Shown in pieces: positions 30,318-32,615 of a stretch of 32,615 nt of DNA. The translations under genes were made by a program, and so were the position numbers. The number at the start of each line of letters is the position of its first letter. Positions within the stretch are counted from its first letter, which is position 1. This stretch comes from a virus. The notes under the pieces were generated by a model. The model worked only from the letters and a program-made list of their open reading frames with translations, was not told where the DNA came from and did no database searches. The stretch is from the IMG/VR virus record IMGVR_UViG_3300008012_007091, positions 1 through 32,615 of that record; one strand, 5' to 3'.

Positions 30318-30674
30318 TTTAAGTTTATCAAGATGCGACTGCCATGGGTCTTTCTTGTAGTAATTCCGTAAATGATAAAAAGTGTCTCCCAGAGTTATAT
30401 TTTCATCACGAGGCACAATAGGTGGCTTCATTAGATATCCTTTGCTATTGGTATAGATGTTAGGGTCGCTGTCGAATTCAGGTCTTCTCACGGTAACACC
30501 AAATTCCTGCAATTTTTTCTCTATGCCATTGAGATCTTTCTTGGTCATTTCGGTTATTGTGTGGAAAGCGTCTCTCGTATCACTTTCCAGATCGTCGTAG
30601 AAAGATTTCGGGTAACAATCACCCAACCATATTTCTTTCAAGGGTTGGAACCCACTATAAGAATTTATTGACAT
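30315..30674 (-). CDS. Amidinotransferase-like protein, N-terminal half
   Basis: A 119-residue segment ending at the amber codon. SGFQPLKEIWLGDCYP is the usual first strand of amidinotransferases, and PPIVPRDENITLG matches the conserved RxRD region. It lacks the His and Cys of the catalytic triad, which are in the downstream segment. The ATG is placed one base after the predicted transcription start of a near-consensus sigma-70 promoter. The complete enzyme would move an amidino group from arginine to an amine (as in StrB or glycine amidinotransferase). A released N-terminal domain alone is unlikely to be catalytic. Confidence 0.75.
   Translation of the reverse strand: MSINSYSGFQPLKEIWLGDCYPKSFYDDLESDTRDAFHTITEMTKKDLNGIEKKLQEFGVTVRRPEFDSDPNIYTNSKGYLMKPPIVPRDENITLGDTFYHLRNYYKKDPWQSHLDKLK
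30316..30323 (-). promoter_or_regulatory. Late-promoter-like box over the amber codon
   Basis: Minus-strand CTTAAATA overlaps the amber codon by two bases and ends 10 nt before the GTG start at 30305, with AAGG as a possible Shine-Dalgarno in between. It could drive separate late synthesis of the C-terminal half. The sequence is also coding (Leu-Lys), so chance is possible. Confidence 0.35.
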
Positions 30675-30681
30675 TGTGTTA

Positions 30682-30709
30682 ATTATAGCACAATGGATAG
30701 GTAAGTCAA
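30682..30709 (-). promoter_or_regulatory. Sigma-70 promoter driving the amidinotransferase region
   Basis: Minus-strand TTGACT (30709-30704), a 16-bp spacer, and TATAAT (30687-30682) with TGC just before the -10 (extended -10). The predicted start is at about 30675, one base before ATG 30674, so the mRNA would be almost leaderless. This is the best host-type promoter seen in the window, suggesting early expression of the genes to the left (amidinotransferase, exonuclease and beyond). Confidence 0.65.
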
Positions 30710-30928
30710 TTAGATTTGTTCACCAGCGGATTGGTTAACAAGATCCTCGAACTCTTTTTTGTCCATGCAGTATGTTTGGCCATAACTTTCCGGAAAATCT
30801 CTGGACACGTTTTCCACCATTAACTTGGAATCAATCTCGCATTGATTATAGGTATCGTAACCATCTGGTCCGTATAGGGTCTGGCAGATGCCTTGAGTAC
30901 AGAATATTATTACCAAAACAAATTTCAT
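30710..30928 (-). CDS. Small secreted Cys-containing protein
   Basis: A 72-residue protein with an N-terminal signal peptide-like stretch (MKFVLVIIFCTQGICQ), a likely cleavage near residue 16, and a short mature part. Mature Cys residues in YNQCEIDS and QTYCMDKKE might form a disulfide in the periplasm. No family recognised. A TAAATA box lies 6 nt before the ATG. The stop is immediately followed by the sigma-70 promoter of the amidinotransferase region, so it is a one-gene late unit. Confidence 0.55.
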   Translation of the reverse strand: MKFVLVIIFCTQGICQTLYGPDGYDTYNQCEIDSKLMVENVSRDFPESYGQTYCMDKKEFEDLVNQSAGEQI

Positions 30929-30934
30929 ATAAAG

Positions 30935-30942
30935 TATTTAAG
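30935..30942 (-). promoter_or_regulatory. Late-promoter-like box at secreted protein gene start
   Basis: Minus-strand CTTAAATA is six bases (CTTTAT) from ATG 30928, with no Shine-Dalgarno. It is the same arrangement as at 2359, 19024 and 23566 and predicts a leaderless transcript. Confidence 0.45.
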
Positions 30943-30980
30943 ATGTGTCTGCATCCATTAAACGAGCACATCTTAATTCT

Positions 30981-30988
30981 GGTAAATA
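30981..30988 (+). promoter_or_regulatory. Late-promoter-like box for the membrane-protein pair
   Basis: Plus-strand GGTAAATA lies 10 nt before ATG 30999. This supports 30999 rather than the in-frame ATG at 30945 as the true start, since the latter lies upstream of the box. Confidence 0.45.
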
Positions 30989-30998
30989 CACACAGATT

Positions 30999-31277
30999 AT
31001 GAACTTTATCACGTTGGTAGCAGAAGTGGGTTTTCCAATAGCGGGTGCCATAGCCGCGGGCCTGTTTGTGTTCGTTACTTTGAAATTCATCCTGGCATCG
31101 GTAACAGGAAGTGTCAACAGCCTGAAAGCCATAATAGGTGCCCTGGACAACAGGGTGCAGACCATGAACAACGACCTGGTCAAGATTGACGCTCTATTGA
31201 GTCACGTGTTAAAGATCAGACCCAACGTGGAACGTATAGCCGCCAATGAGGGCAAGGAAGATGCGAGGAGAGATTAG
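30999..31277 (+). CDS. Small membrane protein, tandem paralogue 1 (possible holin)
   Basis: From ATG 30999 (MNFITLVAEVGFPIAG) the product is about 92 residues: one membrane segment (VGFPIAGAIAAGLFVFVTL) and then an amphipathic helix with heptad pattern (GALDNRVQTMNNDLVKIDALL), ending charged. An in-frame ATG at 30945 would add 18 hydrophilic residues. The GFPI...GxFVF membrane segment and the LDN-(D/R) helix are also found in the next gene, so the two are tandem duplicates. The architecture, one N-terminal membrane segment plus a cytoplasmic coiled coil, recalls BhlA/UviB-type small holins and YvrJ-like proteins. G+C is higher than in neighbouring genes. Confidence 0.6.
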   Translation: MNFITLVAEVGFPIAGAIAAGLFVFVTLKFILASVTGSVNSLKAIIGALDNRVQTMNNDLVKIDALLSHVLKIRPNVERIAANEGKEDARRD

Positions 31278-31280
31278 GTT

Positions 31281-31607
31281 ATGGACATAGCACAACTCAT
31301 CAAAGACTTTGGCTTTCCTATAGTGGCCGCCATGGGACTAGGCTACTTTGTTTTCTACATATGGAAATGGGTCACGGAAGAGATCAAACCCGTGCTGGGC
31401 AGTGCCTCATCGACTCTGATCAAACTGGTCGATCGTGTGCGAATGCTGGACAATGACATGATCCGACTCAACACCAAACTGGCCATGGTGCTGGAGTACA
31501 AGGAAGAGATCATCAAGTCCGGACGTTCGGACGAACTGGACGAGATACTGGCCAAGTACAAGAGTAAATCTGAGAGTTTTGATAGCACTGGTGACACTAA
31601 GAAATAG
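31281..31607 (+). CDS. Small membrane protein, tandem paralogue 2 (possible holin)
   Basis: A 108-residue paralogue of the preceding gene, 3 nt downstream, with GAGGAG inside the preceding coding end as its Shine-Dalgarno. FGFPIVAAMGLGYFVFYIW is the membrane segment (about 11-29), and MLDNDMIRLNTKLAMVLEYKEEI the coiled-coil region; the tail is charged. The parallel GFPI/FVF/LDND features show common ancestry, while the rest is diverged. Two unequal small membrane proteins could be a holin/antiholin or hetero-oligomer pair. Its stop overlaps the convergent cyclase gene by 11 nt. Confidence 0.6.
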   Translation: MDIAQLIKDFGFPIVAAMGLGYFVFYIWKWVTEEIKPVLGSASSTLIKLVDRVRMLDNDMIRLNTKLAMVLEYKEEIIKSGRSDELDEILAKYKSKSESFDSTGDTKK

Positions 31608-32615
31608 TGTACACTTTAACTGCCTCTGATTTGCCTTTTACAGTTATCTCATCAACATAGTCAAAATTGTAATTGTATTTCACGGCCTTGACCGTGTCCT
31701 CACCTATCACAAGTGTCTTGCCCAGGGTCTTACTGCTACTTTCCAATCTTGATGCCAGATTCACAGCATCACCTATCACCGAGTAATCGAACCTCTGATT
31801 GGATCCCATATTGCCCACAAGTGCCTCACCTGTGTTGATACCTATTCCTATGTTGATGTTCGGAAGTCCTTCTGCTGTGAGTTCTTGATTCAACAGTTTC
31901 AATTCCGCCTGCATCTCGAGTGCGGCCTGTACTGCGTGTTCCTCGTGTTCGCCATCGTCTATGGGTGCGTTCCAGAATGCCATTATGCAGTCGCCCATGA
32001 ACTTGTCTATGGTTCCACCGTTCTTTATTATGATATCCGTCATACGTGTTAGGAACCTGTTTATCAGTTTTGTTAGGCCTTCAGGATTTCCTTTGTACTT
32101 TTCACTGATGGGAGTGAAGCCACGTATGTCCGAAAACATAAATGTCATTGTTTTGGTTTCACCACCCAATTTTAACAAACCGGGATCCTTCTGTAGTTTC
32201 TTGACCATGGCAGGTGCCAGGTAGTGTTCGAACTGTTTCTTGATCTGTTGCTTTTGGAAAAATTCTTTTACGAAACGATTGAAAATGGCGTGGAAACTGG
32301 TAATGGTAATAACCAAATATAACCAACTGATATCCCACAGTTGTAGGTGCCTAGTGAATGCAAAATAACTGGCGTATGCCGACCCAGAATAAATTAGTAG
32401 TAGTAGGGTGCCTATCAGCCAGTATGGGGCGTAAGCGGCGCTTAAAATTAGAATAAAGGCTATAATAGCGGTGCTTATATACTCTAAAAAATTCGCATAA
32501 TCAAGCCTCACAATAGTGTCTCCATTGATGATTGTTTGTAGAGAAACAGCAGTGGTAATATGAGAATATTCTTCACCATTGGGTGTGGCTATGACTCCGC
32601 CAATACCTTCCGCGG
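31597..32615 (-). CDS. CHASE2-type class III adenylate cyclase, 5' end beyond window
   Basis: The frame is open to the right edge: 34 codons upstream of a GTG at 32511 are free of stops and encode IATPNGEEYSHI, TAVSLQTIINGDTI, the typical end of an extracytoplasmic CHASE2 sensor domain. Three membrane segments follow (AIIAFILILSAAY, IGTLLLLIYSG, WLYLVITIT), then the cyclase domain. Numbering from 32511, metal Asp 128 (MFSDIRGF) and Asp 174 (KFMGDCIMAF) are present, as are substrate Lys 170, Ser 244 at the Thr/Asp specificity position, and transition-state Asn 251 and Arg 255 (VNLASRLE). Lys plus Ser/Thr points to adenylate rather than guanylate cyclase. The class makes cAMP from ATP, gated by an outside signal. 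The N-terminal part is missing. Confidence 0.88.
   Translation of the reverse strand, partial: AEGIGGVIATPNGEEYSHITTAVSLQTIINGDTIVRLDYANFLEYISTAIIAFILILSAAYAPYWLIGTLLLLIYSGSAYASYFAFTRHLQLWDISWLYLVITITSFHAIFNRFVKEFFQKQQIKKQFEHYLAPAMVKKLQKDPGLLKLGGETKTMTFMFSDIRGFTPISEKYKGNPEGLTKLINRFLTRMTDIIIKNGGTIDKFMGDCIMAFWNAPIDDGEHEEHAVQAALEMQAELKLLNQELTAEGLPNINIGIGINTGEALVGNMGSNQRFDYSVIGDAVNLASRLESSSKTLGKTLVIGEDTVKAVKYNYNFDYVDEITVKGKSEAVKVYTIS

Noticed and set aside
30945-30998. Upstream ATG at 30945 as start of the first small membrane protein
   Set aside because: It would add 18 hydrophilic residues, lies upstream of the GGTAAATA box and has no Shine-Dalgarno; ATG 30999 begins directly at the membrane segment.
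31597-32615. Pycsar-type antiphage cyclase
   Set aside because: Pycsar cyclases are soluble or differently arranged and make cCMP/cUMP with an adjacent effector; here a CHASE2 sensor and a Lys/Ser adenylate-type site are present, and no effector is recognised beside it.
1-32615. tRNA genes, CRISPR arrays, insertion sequences, integrase or attachment sites
   Set aside because: No cloverleaf-like block, regular spaced repeats, transposase or integrase motif was found. The only repeated protein sequence is in fibre and paralogous genes.

Overview
The window reads as part of the genome of a marine T4-like myovirus, most like the phages of SAR11 (Pelagibacter) or picocyanobacteria. I infer this from A+T-rich, tightly packed genes with many ATGA or TAATG overlaps, a T4-type sliding-clamp loader (gp44), a GroES-fold protein in the gp31 role, PhoH, a spanin pair, and the auxiliary genes typical of marine T4-like phages (2OG-Fe(II) oxygenases, an IscA-type carrier, a QueD-like protein, UvsE, sugar enzymes). 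No tRNA, CRISPR, integrase, transposase or insertion sequence was seen. The host assignment is inference.

Layout. 1-2353 (minus) is a lysis/envelope block: i-spanin, overlapping o-spanin, a 2OG-Fe(II) oxygenase, a DUF1353 protein and a holin-like protein cut by the left edge. 2399-4568 (plus) is a coupled operon: NAD-dependent sugar epimerase, short UDP-sugar dehydrogenase, 2OG oxygenase. 4558-6878 (minus) has a mini DegT aminotransferase, an M15 peptidase (likely endolysin) and two proteins of unknown function. PhoH (plus) follows, then the clamp loader and two small genes (minus), a radical SAM enzyme (plus), and the gp31-like protein, a basic Pro-rich protein, a GT17 glycosyltransferase and a DnaE-like fragment (minus). 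A second 2OG oxygenase (plus), paralogous to the first, leads into a fibre array at 14325-21308: a large He_PIG/Ig-repeat protein and five proteins with related N-terminal domains, two of them a tandem duplication. 21349-30674 is an accessory block: zinc-ribbon protein, two GNGES-motif glycan-type enzymes, A-type Fe-S carrier, Cu/Zn superoxide dismutase, UvsE, GT8-like transferase, QueD-like protein, HIT protein, DnaQ-like exonuclease and an amidinotransferase gene broken by one in-frame amber codon. The right end has two tandem paralogous small membrane proteins (plus) and, converging on them, the C-terminal part of a CHASE2-type class III adenylate cyclase that runs off the edge.

Regulation. 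A TAAATA core, like the T4 late promoter TATAAATA, lies in front of all six plus-strand transcription units and several minus-strand ones. Where the box is 5-14 nt from the ATG no Shine-Dalgarno is seen, which suggests leaderless or near-leaderless late mRNAs; where it is 21-33 nt away a good Shine-Dalgarno is usually present (9403 is an exception). A near-consensus sigma-70 promoter drives the amidinotransferase region.

The strongest leads are the phage-borne CHASE2-cyclase, the amber-split amidinotransferase with signals for separate expression of its second half, the cytoplasmic-type SodC with a Cys-rich N-terminus, the DnaE fragment that ends before the catalytic aspartates, and the leaderless late-promoter pattern.
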